From assembly GCF_023221775.1 (NCBI RefSeq), contig NZ_JAKUDS010000001.1, positions 62,001-126,000 of the forward strand: a stretch of 64,000 nt of DNA, in the 5' to 3' direction. The notes below the pieces were generated by a model. It searched no databases. It was not told where the DNA came from and saw only the letters and a list, made by a program, of their open reading frames with translations. Within the stretch, counting starts at the first letter, position 1, and each line of letters begins with the position of its first letter. A program made the translations under genes and the position numbers. Shown here piece after piece: positions 10,156-20,187 of the stretch. Origin of the DNA: Enterococcus cecorum. GTDB taxonomy: Bacteria > Bacillota > Bacilli > Lactobacillales > Enterococcaceae.

Positions 10156-10683
10156 ATGAGTAAAAGAGTTGCAGTAATGGTATTTGATCAAAACAGTGTG
10201 GCTTATGAGGCTTTTTCTAAAATTAAGAATAATCAGGGGACAGCCTATCGTATTAATCAATTAGCTGTTGTTGAAAAAAGTGAAGATGATAAAAAATTTA
10301 CTATTAAAGATTTAATTGATTTACAAACACCGAGCACCGTAAATAAAGGTGGTTTTATCGGTATGATTGTTGGGATTCTTGGCGGACCATTAGGAATTTT
10401 GTTTGGATGGATTTTAGGGGATTTAGTAGCCGCAGGTATTTCTGCAAGTGAACAAAAGGATACGCAAACTATTTTTGATGAAATTTCTAAACAAATTACA
10501 GCTGGGCAAACTGGATTATTAATGTATTACGAAGAAGAGGACAATGAAGTATTAAATACGATTGTAATGTCACAACTTCACGGAGCAATTACTCGTTTTG
10601 AATATGAAGATATCAAAGATGAAGTGGCTGAAATTAAAGAAAAACATGAAAAAGTGCTTGAAAAGGATAAATCAGAAGACTAG
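10156..10683 (+). CDS. DUF1269 family membrane-associated protein
   Basis: About 175 residues. The N-terminal part (RVAVMVFDQNSVAYEAF) has the ferredoxin-like look of DUF1269 proteins. The centre is a glycine-rich hydrophobic stretch (GGFIGMIVGILGGPLGILFGWILGDLV) that can insert in a membrane as a hairpin, and the C-terminus is acidic and helical (KDEVAEIKEKHEKVLEKDK). ATG 10156 is preferred to ATG 10147 because AAAGGG is then 9 bases upstream. It is a monocistronic unit with its own promoter and terminator. The family has no established function; a stress or envelope role is only a guess. Confidence 0.75.
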   Translation: MSKRVAVMVFDQNSVAYEAFSKIKNNQGTAYRINQLAVVEKSEDDKKFTIKDLIDLQTPSTVNKGGFIGMIVGILGGPLGILFGWILGDLVAAGISASEQKDTQTIFDEISKQITAGQTGLLMYYEEEDNEVLNTIVMSQLHGAITRFEYEDIKDEVAEIKEKHEKVLEKDKSED

Positions 10684-10705
10684 AATAAACGTATATTTAT
10701 ACAAT

Positions 10706-10749
10706 CACCTATTTTCCTTGCTCTTGGTAAGGGGTAGGTGTTTTTTTTT
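10706..10749 (+). terminator. Terminator or attenuator directly against the AEC gene
   Basis: CACCTA (10706-10711) and TAGGTG (10735-10740) enclose a second stem CCTT/AAGG and are followed by nine T (10741-10749). AGGAG, the ribosome site of the next gene, begins at 10750, immediately after the T run. Confidence 0.8.
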
Positions 10750-10761
10750 AGGAGTGAAAAA

Positions 10762-11667
10762 ATGAAACAAATTTTAATTCAGGCATTGAGTTTGTTCTTT
10801 ATTATTTTATTAGGATTTATCTTAAAGAAGTTAGGGATTCTTTCAAAAAAACATGGCGATGTTTTATCTAAAATCATCGTCTATATTACATTACCGGCAG
10901 CGATTATTGTAAATTTAACAAGCTTAGAAATAAAAAATCAGATGCTATTGTTCATTTTGATTGCCGTGATTTGGTCAATTATGCAAGTGATATTAGCATA
11001 TCTATCTACTGCACGATTAACAAATATTTCACGAGCTTCAATGATGTATATGGGATCTGGTTTCAATGTTGGAAATTTTTTATTACCATTTATCCAAAGT
11101 ATCCAACCAACATTAGTACCAATTATTTCAATGTTTGATATAGGTAATTCAATCATGTTAACAGGTGGAACACAGGCTACGGTAGACAATTTGCTTACTA
11201 CAAACCAACGTTTTTCATTCAGATTAACGTTATTCCAACTGCTACGTTCTGTCCCATTTATGTGTTACTTAATTATGTTTTGCTTACGTTATTATCATGT
11301 TACATTGCCTGAATTTGTACATACTATCTTTACCCCTATTGCTAATGCTAATGTATTTTTGTCGATGTTTATGATTGGTTTATATTTAGATTTTGAGTTA
11401 CCAAAAGGCAGTTTTAGATATTTATGTCAATTATTTTTTCTACGTTTTGGTATGGGGCTAGTATTGATTTTTCTTTTGAACTTTTTACCCATTCAACGAA
11501 CGTCAAAATTAGTATTGAGCCTCCTTTGTGTGTCTCCCATCCCTTTGTTTGGAGTCATGAATGCTGTTATTAGTGGGGAGAAAGAAGAACTCGTTGGCTT
11601 TGCTTCATCTTTGAGTTTTATTTTAAGTTTAGTTTTAATGACGATTATTGTAATTGTTATGAATTAA
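10762..11667 (+). CDS. AEC family transporter (auxin efflux carrier type permease)
   Basis: Integral membrane protein of about 301 residues with roughly ten hydrophobic helices in two halves, typical of the AEC/bile-acid-fold family, which exports or imports organic acids such as malate. The family-like N-terminus reads FFIILLGFILKKLGILSKKHGDVLSKIIVYITLPAAI, and the second half begins near FTPIANANVFLSMFMIGLY. ATG 10762 has AGGAG 7 bases upstream. No obvious promoter lies between the preceding terminator (ending 10749) and the start, so expression would depend on read-through. Substrate cannot be deduced. Confidence 0.85.
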   Translation: MKQILIQALSLFFIILLGFILKKLGILSKKHGDVLSKIIVYITLPAAIIVNLTSLEIKNQMLLFILIAVIWSIMQVILAYLSTARLTNISRASMMYMGSGFNVGNFLLPFIQSIQPTLVPIISMFDIGNSIMLTGGTQATVDNLLTTNQRFSFRLTLFQLLRSVPFMCYLIMFCLRYYHVTLPEFVHTIFTPIANANVFLSMFMIGLYLDFELPKGSFRYLCQLFFLRFGMGLVLIFLLNFLPIQRTSKLVLSLLCVSPIPLFGVMNAVISGEKEELVGFASSLSFILSLVLMTIIVIVMN

Positions 11668-11739
11668 GTAGGCAAGATATTTGCATTCTATTTCAAAGTT
11701 AGCGATACTATCAATAGTAATGATGAAAGGGGAAAGAAC

Positions 11740-12624
11740 ATGCTAATTGGATCTCATGTATCAATGAGTGGAAAAAACATGTTAGAGGGTGCTGTAAAAG
11801 AGACACTATCTTATAATGCAAATACATTTATGATTTATACAGGTGCTCCACAAAATACTAGACGTAAACCGATTGAAGAAATGAAAATTCCTGAAGGTAA
11901 AGCTTTAATGCAAGCAAACGGTATCCAAGAATTTATTGTTCATGCACCGTATATTATTAATTTAGGAAATACCATTAAACTTGAAAATTTTGGCTTTGCT
12001 ATTGAATTTTTACGTGCAGAAATTGAACGTGCACAAGCATTAGGTGCTCAACAGATTACCCTACATCCAGGAGCACATGTTGGAGCTGGCGTCGATGCTG
12101 GACTAGCTAAAATTATTGAAGGGTTGAATGAAGTCTTAACTAGGGACCAGACGGCACAAATCGCTTTAGAAACAATGGCTGGTAAGGGAACCGAGTTAGG
12201 TCGTACTTTTGATGAGTTAGCACGGATTATAGATGGCGTTACGCTAAATGAAAAATTATCCGTGACATTCGATACTTGTCATACACATGATGCGGGATAT
12301 AATATTAAGGAAGATTTTGATGGTGTATTAAATGAGTTTGATCATATTATTGGTCTTGATCGCTTAAAAGTATTGCACTTAAATGATTCAAAAAATATTT
12401 GTGGTGCACATAAAGATCGGCATGCCAATATTGGATTTGGTGAAATTGGCTTTGAGGCTTTAGATTACATTGCGCATCATCCTCAAATCGAAGGGATTCC
12501 GACTATTTTGGAGACCCCTTATGTGGGTAGTGACAAGAAGACTGCAAAGGCGCCGTATGGTAAAGAAATTGCAATGCTTCGAGCTAGACAATTTGATCCT
12601 AATGTTTTCAGTGATTTATTCTAG
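11740..12624 (+). CDS. nfo: Endonuclease IV (AP endonuclease)
   Basis: Zinc-dependent AP endonuclease of base excision repair (294 residues) that nicks DNA 5' of abasic sites. The TIM-barrel metal ligands are visible: [10 protein letters not shown] at the start, [36 protein letters not shown] (Glu), [13 protein letters not shown] (Asp, His), [26 protein letters not shown] and ILETPY (Glu). It has a normal length and a good ribosome site (AAAGGGG). It lies between the AEC gene and yneF. Confidence 0.96.
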   Translation: MLIGSHVSMSGKNMLEGAVKETLSYNANTFMIYTGAPQNTRRKPIEEMKIPEGKALMQANGIQEFIVHAPYIINLGNTIKLENFGFAIEFLRAEIERAQALGAQQITLHPGAHVGAGVDAGLAKIIEGLNEVLTRDQTAQIALETMAGKGTELGRTFDELARIIDGVTLNEKLSVTFDTCHTHDAGYNIKEDFDGVLNEFDHIIGLDRLKVLHLNDSKNICGAHKDRHANIGFGEIGFEALDYIAHHPQIEGIPTILETPYVGSDKKTAKAPYGKEIAMLRARQFDPNVFSDLF

Positions 12625-12709
12625 AAATTTTTGATGAAGCCTTTCTTTTTGAAATGTTTTTTAGTAAAATGAATAACTGAGAGTACATTAAAGAAAGGAA
12701 AGTAAAAAA

Positions 12710-12931
12710 ATGGTATCTACAGGAATTTTAGTATTATGTATTGTGATTGCCCTTGCTGTCGGTGCAGTAGGTGGTTTCTTCTTAGCAAGAAAATACATGC
12801 AAGATTACCTAAAACAAAATCCTCCAATTAATGAGGAAATGTTGCGTACGATGATGGCTCAAATGGGACAAAAGCCATCTGAAAAGAAAGTTCGCCAAAT
12901 GATGCAACAAATGAAAAATCAAATGAAATAA
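12710..12931 (+). CDS. YneF family (UPF0154) small membrane protein
   Basis: 73 residues with one N-terminal membrane helix ([26 protein letters not shown]), then the family motif [29 protein letters not shown]. This is the typical UPF0154/YneF protein, conserved across Firmicutes with no assigned function. AAAGGAAAG precedes the ATG. It is followed by a clear terminator and then the structured intergenic region. Confidence 0.9.
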   Translation: MVSTGILVLCIVIALAVGAVGGFFLARKYMQDYLKQNPPINEEMLRTMMAQMGQKPSEKKVRQMMQQMKNQMK

Positions 12932-12954
12932 AACTTGATTTTGAATGAATTTAG

Positions 12955-12991
12955 GATAGCATGTGTCTTTATGATGCAGCTATCTTTTTTT
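12955..12991 (+). terminator. Terminator after yneF
   Basis: GATAGC (12955-12960) and GCTATC (12979-12984) with an 18-base loop and seven T. Confidence 0.75.
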
Positions 12992-12993
12992 AG

Positions 12994-13290
12994 GTCGCAA
13001 AGCAGTTTGCAAAGCCTCGAAGAAATTCGTGTGTTTACCTTCCGCTGAGAAAATCGGATGAAAGGAGATTTTCTCACGTGGGAGGGCGAATTTCACAATG
13101 TCTAGCTGCTGAACGCCGAGTATTAAGGTTGTCAGTCGTGAAAATCAGCTCTAAGCAGCTAAGGTTTCCGGAATGTCAGGAAAATTAAGATTTTTTCAAG
13201 TAGGAGCGGAATTTTCCTAGTATTCAGTTAAGTGATACTGATAAAGCTATGGTTGTCCAGAATGTTAGGAAAATCTGACGGGTCGACTAT
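12994..13290 (+). other. Structured, repeat-rich intergenic region before ABC exporter
   Basis: About 300 bases without a credible frame, visibly richer in G and C than its surroundings. It holds several inverted repeats: GAGAAAATC (13047-13055) with GATTTTCTC (13067-13075), extendable outward by CCTTCC (13038-13043) with GGAGGG (13081-13086) and by GAAATTCG (13022-13029) with CGAATTTC (13087-13094); TAGCTGCT (13103-13110) with AGCAGCTA (13154-13161); AGGAAAATT (13178-13186) with AATTTTCCT (13210-13218). Two imperfect direct copies start at 13157 and 13245 (AGCTAAGGTT... and AGCTATGGTT..., both ending AGGAAAAT). It may be a dispersed intergenic repeat or a structured leader RNA for the exporter; sequence alone does not decide. 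Confidence 0.5.
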
Positions 13291-13335
13291 CTAAAAGGCT
13301 ATAAATCTTATTTTAGATTGGGAGTGAAAGTGAAA

Positions 13336-15090
13336 ATGGCGATATTTAAAAAGCTGTGGTGGTTTTTTAAACAAGAAAAGAAGCATTATTTAATTGGGAT
13401 CACTGCATTGATTATTGTAGCATTAGTACAATTAATTCCACCTTGGGTAATAGGAAAAGTGATTGATGAAATTGCCAGTGAGACTATTCATATGCAAAAT
13501 ATTTTTTATTACATAGCGCTGCTTGTTTTTTCTGCTATTAGTCAATATGCTTTTCGCTATGTTTGGCGAACGAATATCTGGGGTAGTGCAGCGAGATTAG
13601 AAAAAATATTACGTGAACGTTTATTTGATCATTTTACTTTAATGGATCAGATTTTTTATCACAAATATCGAACGGGTGATTTAATGGCTTATGCAACTAT
13701 GAATTTAAATGCGATTCAAAATGTTGCTGGGGCTGGGATTTTAACGTTTATCGATTCATTTATCACAGGTAGCATCACAATTATTGCGATGATGATATTT
13801 GTTGATATTCGTTTGACAATCCTAGCATTACTTCCTTTACCATTATTGTCACTGATGGCGAAAGTATTGGGGGATAAATTACATAATGCCTTCCGTAAGT
13901 CTCAAGATGCCTTTTCAGACTTAAATGATAAAGTCCAAGAAAGCGTCACAGGAATTAAAGTTATCAAGACATTTGGTCAAGAAAAAGAAGATGTCGAGGA
14001 TTTTAAAGAAAAAGTGAATTTTGTCATTGCGAAAAATAAAAAAGTAGCCCTTTACGATTCACTTTATGATCCATTAATTACTTTAATTATCGGATTAACA
14101 TATGTCGTAACCATTATCATCGGTGGGGGATATGTGGTTCATAACACGATCTCGATTGGTCAATTAGTTTCATTTATGAGTTATATTGGTATGCTTGTCT
14201 GGCCGATGTTTGCAGTTGGACAATTGTTTAATGTACTTGAACGTGGGAATGCCAGCTATGATCGCGTATTCGAATTATTTAGAGAAAAAAGTCATATCAT
14301 CGAAAAGCAAACCGGAATAGCTGAAAAGGCACATGGTATGGTGAGGGTTGATATTGATGAATTTACCTATCCAGATGGTCAGAATCCTGTTCTACAAGAT
14401 ATTCATCTTCAAATACCTGAAGGAAAAACGCTGGGAATTGTTGGGAAAACTGGCTCAGGAAAAACAACCTTATTGAGTTTGCTGCTAAGAACTTATGATG
14501 ACTATCAAGGTAGTATCTATTTTGGTAATTATAGTATTAAAGATTACCGATTAGATGCCTATTTGCCGGCAATTGGATATGTTCCTCAAGATCATTTTCT
14601 ATTCTCAACAACGATTGCTGAAAATATTTGTTTTGCTAATCCAAATTTTGGAAAAGAGAAAATGATTCAAGCAGCCAAACAAGCAGCTATTCACGAGGAT
14701 ATTATGCAAATGCCTCATGGATATGAAACATTAGTGGGTGAACGTGGAATCTCATTATCAGGAGGTCAAAAACAACGTATTTCTATTGCTCGGGCCTTTA
14801 TTACGGATCCAAATCTATTAATTTTAGATGATGCGCTTTCTGCTGTCGATGCCAAAACCGAAGAAGCCATCTTGGAACAAATTCGTCAAAAAGAAAACCA
14901 CTCCTCGATGGTTATTGTGGCGCATCGCTTAAGTAGCGTGATGCATGCGGATGAAATTATCGTATTAGAAGATGGTCAAATTGTTGAACGCGGAACTCAT
15001 CAAGAATTATTAGATAATCAAGCTTGGTATGCGAAAATGTGGCATAAACAACAATTAGAAAGTAATTTAGATCAAAGGGGGGCTGAATAA
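13336..15090 (+). CDS. ABC exporter subunit, heterodimeric multidrug type (first half)
   Basis: Type I ABC exporter half-transporter of about 584 residues: six membrane helices in the first 310 residues, then a nucleotide-binding domain with Walker A GKTGSGKTT, signature LSGGQKQR, Walker B LLILDDALSAVD and the switch histidine in VAHRLSS. The residue after the Walker B Asp is Asp, not the catalytic Glu, as in the degenerate-site partner of BmrC/LmrC/YheI-type heterodimers. ATG 13336 is preferred; TTG and GTG codons lie upstream, and GGGAG is about 11 bases before. Its stop overlaps the start of the second subunit by one base, so the two are translationally coupled. Substrate unknown; drugs or lipids are typical for relatives. 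Confidence 0.93.
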   Translation: MAIFKKLWWFFKQEKKHYLIGITALIIVALVQLIPPWVIGKVIDEIASETIHMQNIFYYIALLVFSAISQYAFRYVWRTNIWGSAARLEKILRERLFDHFTLMDQIFYHKYRTGDLMAYATMNLNAIQNVAGAGILTFIDSFITGSITIIAMMIFVDIRLTILALLPLPLLSLMAKVLGDKLHNAFRKSQDAFSDLNDKVQESVTGIKVIKTFGQEKEDVEDFKEKVNFVIAKNKKVALYDSLYDPLITLIIGLTYVVTIIIGGGYVVHNTISIGQLVSFMSYIGMLVWPMFAVGQLFNVLERGNASYDRVFELFREKSHIIEKQTGIAEKAHGMVRVDIDEFTYPDGQNPVLQDIHLQIPEGKTLGIVGKTGSGKTTLLSLLLRTYDDYQGSIYFGNYSIKDYRLDAYLPAIGYVPQDHFLFSTTIAENICFANPNFGKEKMIQAAKQAAIHEDIMQMPHGYETLVGERGISLSGGQKQRISIARAFITDPNLLILDDALSAVDAKTEEAILEQIRQKENHSSMVIVAHRLSSVMHADEIIVLEDGQIVERGTHQELLDNQAWYAKMWHKQQLESNLDQRGAE

Positions 15091-16874
15091 TGGAACAACA
15101 ATCAGAATGGTCAAAATCATTTACTTTAAAAGAACAAGCAACAATTTTAAAGAGAACCTTTAAATTTGCACGTCCTTTTGCAGCAACCTTTTTCTTTGCG
15201 GTCATCTTTTCAATTGCTCTAGCGGTTATTAATGTTTATATGCCACAAATTCTACAATACTTTATGGACCATTTTTTACAAACCAAATCAGCTACTATCC
15301 GAATTTTATATCTTTTTGCGGGTTTGTATTTTGGAACTTCAATAATTAAAGCATTTATTTGGTTTGGTCAGTGGTATTTATATGCTGTTGCTTCTATTAA
15401 AACGTTAAATCGTATTCGCGTCATTTTGTTTGAAAAGTTACAACAACTAGGGATTCGCTATTTTGATCAAACGCCTGCTGGATCAATCGTCTCAAGAGTA
15501 ACCAATGATACTGAAACCTTGTATGACTTTTGGAATGTCTTTATGATGGTCCTAACAGGGATTTTATCTTTAGTCAGTTCGTTTGTAGCGATGTATGCTT
15601 TGGATAAGAAAATCGCTTTGGTTAATTTAGCCTTTTTACCTTTACTTATCTTAATCATTATTACGTATCAAAGGCTATCTTCTAAGATTTATCGGCAAAT
15701 GCGTGAACGATTAAGTGAATTGAATACAAAATTAAACGAATATATCTCCGGAATGCATATCATCCAACAATTCCGTCAAGAAAATCGTTTGAAAAAAAGT
15801 TTTGAAAAGACCAATACCAATTATTTGCATACGCGCTATGCCATGATAAAAACCAATACATTGCTACTTGCGCCGATTATTAACTTCTTATATGCGATTG
15901 GCTTGAGTATTAGTTTGACTATGTTTGGTTTTCAGGCTACACATACAGTCTTAGAGGTTGGGATGATTTATGCTTTTACGACTTATGTGCAAAATTTCTT
16001 TAGACCAATGACGCAGGTAATGGATTCTTTGAGCACTTATACAGACGGTTTAGTTGCTGCTAGTCGAATCTTGAAATTACTGGATACCCAAGAGTTAATT
16101 CCTGAACAAAAAAATTTTGCAGATGCTAAAATTACAAAGGGTAAAATCGAATTTAAAAATGTTAGTTTCTCGTATGACGGTAAAAATCAAGTATTAAAAA
16201 ATATTAGTTTTGTGGCTGATGAAAATCAAACAGTTGCTTTAGTCGGACATACTGGTAGTGGTAAGAGCTCTATCATTAATGTTTTGATGCGTTTTTATGA
16301 GTTTGAAGAGGGACAAATTCTGATTGATGGGCGTGATATTCGTGACTATACTTATAAAGAGTTGCGTGAAAAAATCGGATTGGTCTTACAAGATCCATTT
16401 ATGTTTTATGGAACAATTGCCGATAATATTCGTTTGTTAAATCCGGATATTACGGATGAAGAAATAATTCATGCGGCTAAGTTTGTCCAAGCTGATCAAT
16501 TTATTGAAGAATTAGACGGTGATTATCAAGCCAAAGTGATTGAAAAAGGGGCGGCTTATTCTAGCGGTCAACGTCAATTAATCTCTTTTGCGCGTACCGT
16601 GGTCACAAATCCAAAAATCTTAATTTTGGATGAAGCAACGGCCAATATCGATACAGAAACAGAAAGTCATATTCAACAAGGTTTACAAAATATGCGCCAA
16701 AATCGTACAACGATAGCCATTGCACACCGTCTATCTACCATTCGCGATGCTGATTTGATTTTAGTTTTAGATAAAGGTCGAATTGTTGAACGTGGCAATC
16801 ATGAAGAACTGCTTGCTAAAAATGGTTTATATGCACAGATGTATGCCTTACAAGCTAGCGGAGGTACTGATTAA
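15090..16874 (+). CDS. ABC exporter subunit, heterodimeric multidrug type (second half)
   Basis: Partner of the preceding gene, 594 residues: membrane domain to about residue 330, then a nucleotide-binding domain with Walker A GHTGSGKSS, Walker B ILILDEATANID with the catalytic Glu present, and IAHRLST. The signature reads YSSGQRQL rather than LSGGQ, so the two subunits together would form one complete and one degenerate ATP site, the BmrCD/LmrCD/YheH pattern. It overlaps both neighbours by a single base (TAATG at each junction). No dedicated regulator is adjacent. Confidence 0.93.
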   Translation: MEQQSEWSKSFTLKEQATILKRTFKFARPFAATFFFAVIFSIALAVINVYMPQILQYFMDHFLQTKSATIRILYLFAGLYFGTSIIKAFIWFGQWYLYAVASIKTLNRIRVILFEKLQQLGIRYFDQTPAGSIVSRVTNDTETLYDFWNVFMMVLTGILSLVSSFVAMYALDKKIALVNLAFLPLLILIIITYQRLSSKIYRQMRERLSELNTKLNEYISGMHIIQQFRQENRLKKSFEKTNTNYLHTRYAMIKTNTLLLAPIINFLYAIGLSISLTMFGFQATHTVLEVGMIYAFTTYVQNFFRPMTQVMDSLSTYTDGLVAASRILKLLDTQELIPEQKNFADAKITKGKIEFKNVSFSYDGKNQVLKNISFVADENQTVALVGHTGSGKSSIINVLMRFYEFEEGQILIDGRDIRDYTYKELREKIGLVLQDPFMFYGTIADNIRLLNPDITDEEIIHAAKFVQADQFIEELDGDYQAKVIEKGAAYSSGQRQLISFARTVVTNPKILILDEATANIDTETESHIQQGLQNMRQNRTTIAIAHRLSTIRDADLILVLDKGRIVERGNHEELLAKNGLYAQMYALQASGGTD

Positions 16875-17623
16875 TGGGTGATGTTTTAAACCTATCAGAT
16901 GAGAGATTAACTATCTTTCAATCTTGGACTAAAAATATGGTTCGCTATGGACTACAGGCACAAATTGGGCATGCTTGGATGTCCGAAAAAGGTGGAGTTG
17001 CTTATCAAATCGGATATTTTCTCTTTTTAGCTGGTGAAGTGGATTGTGAGCTCTTACCTTCGAACTTAGCATATCTTATTTTGATTAGCGAGCAAGAAAA
17101 TTGGCAGAACTATCTCAGTCAACAAGAATCATTCACTATTTTTACTCGTTATGCTTTCGATATACCTGATGAAGCAACATTTAGTGAATGTCAAAATCAC
17201 TTAGCTCTATATTCTACGCCATTTGAATGTAAAGTCATGAATACTAAAAGCTTTATTGAATGCGGCAAGAATGAGTGGTCTCGTGATTTACAAGGGGTCT
17301 TTCACAGCTTTTCTTCTTATCAGGAACAAGGAGCAATTGGTTTTGTTCTCTATGATGGTAAACAATTGATTGCCGGAATCTCTTCTGCATTTGTTTATCA
17401 CGGTGCACTGGAAGTTGAAATTGCTGTTCATCCTGATTATCAACGTCGAGGTTTAGCAAAATTTTTAGCAGCAAAAATGGTCATATCCTGTTTTGAAAAA
17501 GGAGTGGTACCGTTATGGGATGCACATAATATTGCTTCTGCTAAAGTTGCTATGGCAGTAGGATATCCATTTTTAGGTAACTACTCTGCTTATGAACTAT
17601 CGCAAACTTATGATAACGAATAG
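16874..17623 (+). CDS. GNAT family N-acetyltransferase
   Basis: 249-residue protein whose C-terminal half is a GNAT fold: IGFVLYDGKQLIAGISSAF, then VEIAVHPDYQRRGLAKFLAAKMV (acetyl-CoA loop Q/RxxGxA type), then PLWDAHNIASAKVAMAVGYPFLG, resembling the GNAT_acetyltran family in which WDAxNxxS is conserved. The N-terminal half is unassigned. It begins within the stop codon of the second ABC subunit (TAATG), so it is the last gene of that operon and may modify or be linked to the exported compound. The substrate cannot be inferred. Confidence 0.8.
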   Translation: MGDVLNLSDERLTIFQSWTKNMVRYGLQAQIGHAWMSEKGGVAYQIGYFLFLAGEVDCELLPSNLAYLILISEQENWQNYLSQQESFTIFTRYAFDIPDEATFSECQNHLALYSTPFECKVMNTKSFIECGKNEWSRDLQGVFHSFSSYQEQGAIGFVLYDGKQLIAGISSAFVYHGALEVEIAVHPDYQRRGLAKFLAAKMVISCFEKGVVPLWDAHNIASAKVAMAVGYPFLGNYSAYELSQTYDNE

Positions 17624-17626
17624 TAT

Positions 17627-17656
17627 AAAAAAACGTGGGCAAAACCACGTTTTTTT
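17627..17656. terminator. Bidirectional terminator after GNAT gene
   Basis: AAAAAAACGTGG (17627-17638) and CCACGTTTTTTT (17645-17656), perfect 12-bp stem between convergent genes. Confidence 0.9.
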
Positions 17657-17658
17657 GC

Positions 17659-18543
17659 TTAGTCGTAAAAGTTTTCTTGCATGATACTTGAACTACTATG
17701 GCGGATGTCAATCATTTTTCCCATTTCAATGATATGTTCAAAATTTTCTTGGTAGTTTAAAGAAAAGTACAAACTATAAAGCACATCTAGTAAATAGGAA
17801 ATGGATGTATTAATCGTATAACTAGCTATTTTTGAATAAAGTCGTTCGCGAGTTGTAAGATGTAAGGTACAGTCGCTATATTGAGAGAGCTGATTTTCAC
17901 CGATACTCGTTAAGACGATAATTGGCGTATGACGTTTTTTGAGCATTTTTGCTAGGCTAAGGATAATTTCATTTTCGCCAGTATATGAGATGAGTATAGC
18001 ACAAGTGTTTTCGTCTGTGTTGTATGCTTGATACAGTGATTCTCCAATCACATCTGACATTTCAACCGGACAATTTAATCGCTGCATTTTAAGCATGAAA
18101 TCTTTGGCCACCATTAAGTTGCCACTGCTACCAAAGATTTTAATCTGTTTGGCATTTTTTAAAAGTTTTTTGGCTGTTTTTAATTTTTGTGGTGTCAATA
18201 ATTCAAAAGAGTCCGTCAAGGTGGCACTTTCTAATTGAGCAATATTACTAGCAATTAACATTTCGTTGTCATTGGCTGAAAAAGGAAGATTGGGATCGAT
18301 TTGTTGAAACCGGGCATTTAGATATTGTTGTTCTTCTTTAAATGCCTGACGTAAACTGAGCCAACCATCAAATTCTAATTTTTTGGCTAAACGGATAAAG
18401 GTAGAAGGATGGACATATAATTGATTGGCTAGCTGTGAGATGGTATATTGATCCAGGTCAAAAGGATGTTCTTGCATGAATTGAATAATATTTTGTTCAG
18501 CAGGTGATAATTTGACCTGTTTCATTTTTTCGGATAATAACAT
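17659..18543 (-). CDS. RpiR/MurR family transcriptional regulator
   Basis: 294 residues: an N-terminal RpiR helix-turn-helix (about 15-80: PFDLDQYTISQLANQLYVHPSTFIRLAKKL) and a C-terminal SIS sugar-phosphate-binding domain (about 125-250: IKIFGSSGNLMVAKDFM, CAILISYTGENEIILSLA, TPIIVLTSIGENQLSQYSD). It has a perfect AAAGGAGG upstream of the ATG. It is divergent from a GH1 phospho-beta-glucosidase gene with inverted repeats between them, so it very probably controls that gene in response to a phosphorylated beta-glucoside or its product. Confidence 0.93.
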   Translation of the reverse strand: MLLSEKMKQVKLSPAEQNIIQFMQEHPFDLDQYTISQLANQLYVHPSTFIRLAKKLEFDGWLSLRQAFKEEQQYLNARFQQIDPNLPFSANDNEMLIASNIAQLESATLTDSFELLTPQKLKTAKKLLKNAKQIKIFGSSGNLMVAKDFMLKMQRLNCPVEMSDVIGESLYQAYNTDENTCAILISYTGENEIILSLAKMLKKRHTPIIVLTSIGENQLSQYSDCTLHLTTRERLYSKIASYTINTSISYLLDVLYSLYFSLNYQENFEHIIEMGKMIDIRHSSSSIMQENFYD

Positions 18544-18583
18544 AACTTCCTCCTTTGTTTTTCATAAGTCTATTTTAAATGAT

Positions 18584-20143
<1,560 letters not shown>

Positions 20144-20146
20144 TAT

Positions 20147-20187
20147 AAAAAGGAGAGGCTCGTTTAATTGGGCCGCTCCTTTATTTT
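20147..20187. terminator. Bidirectional terminator after GH1 gene
   Basis: AAAGGAG...GGC pairs with GCC...CTCCTTT (20149-20155 with 20176-20182, plus inner pairs) followed by ATTTTTAT; it separates convergent genes. Confidence 0.75.
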
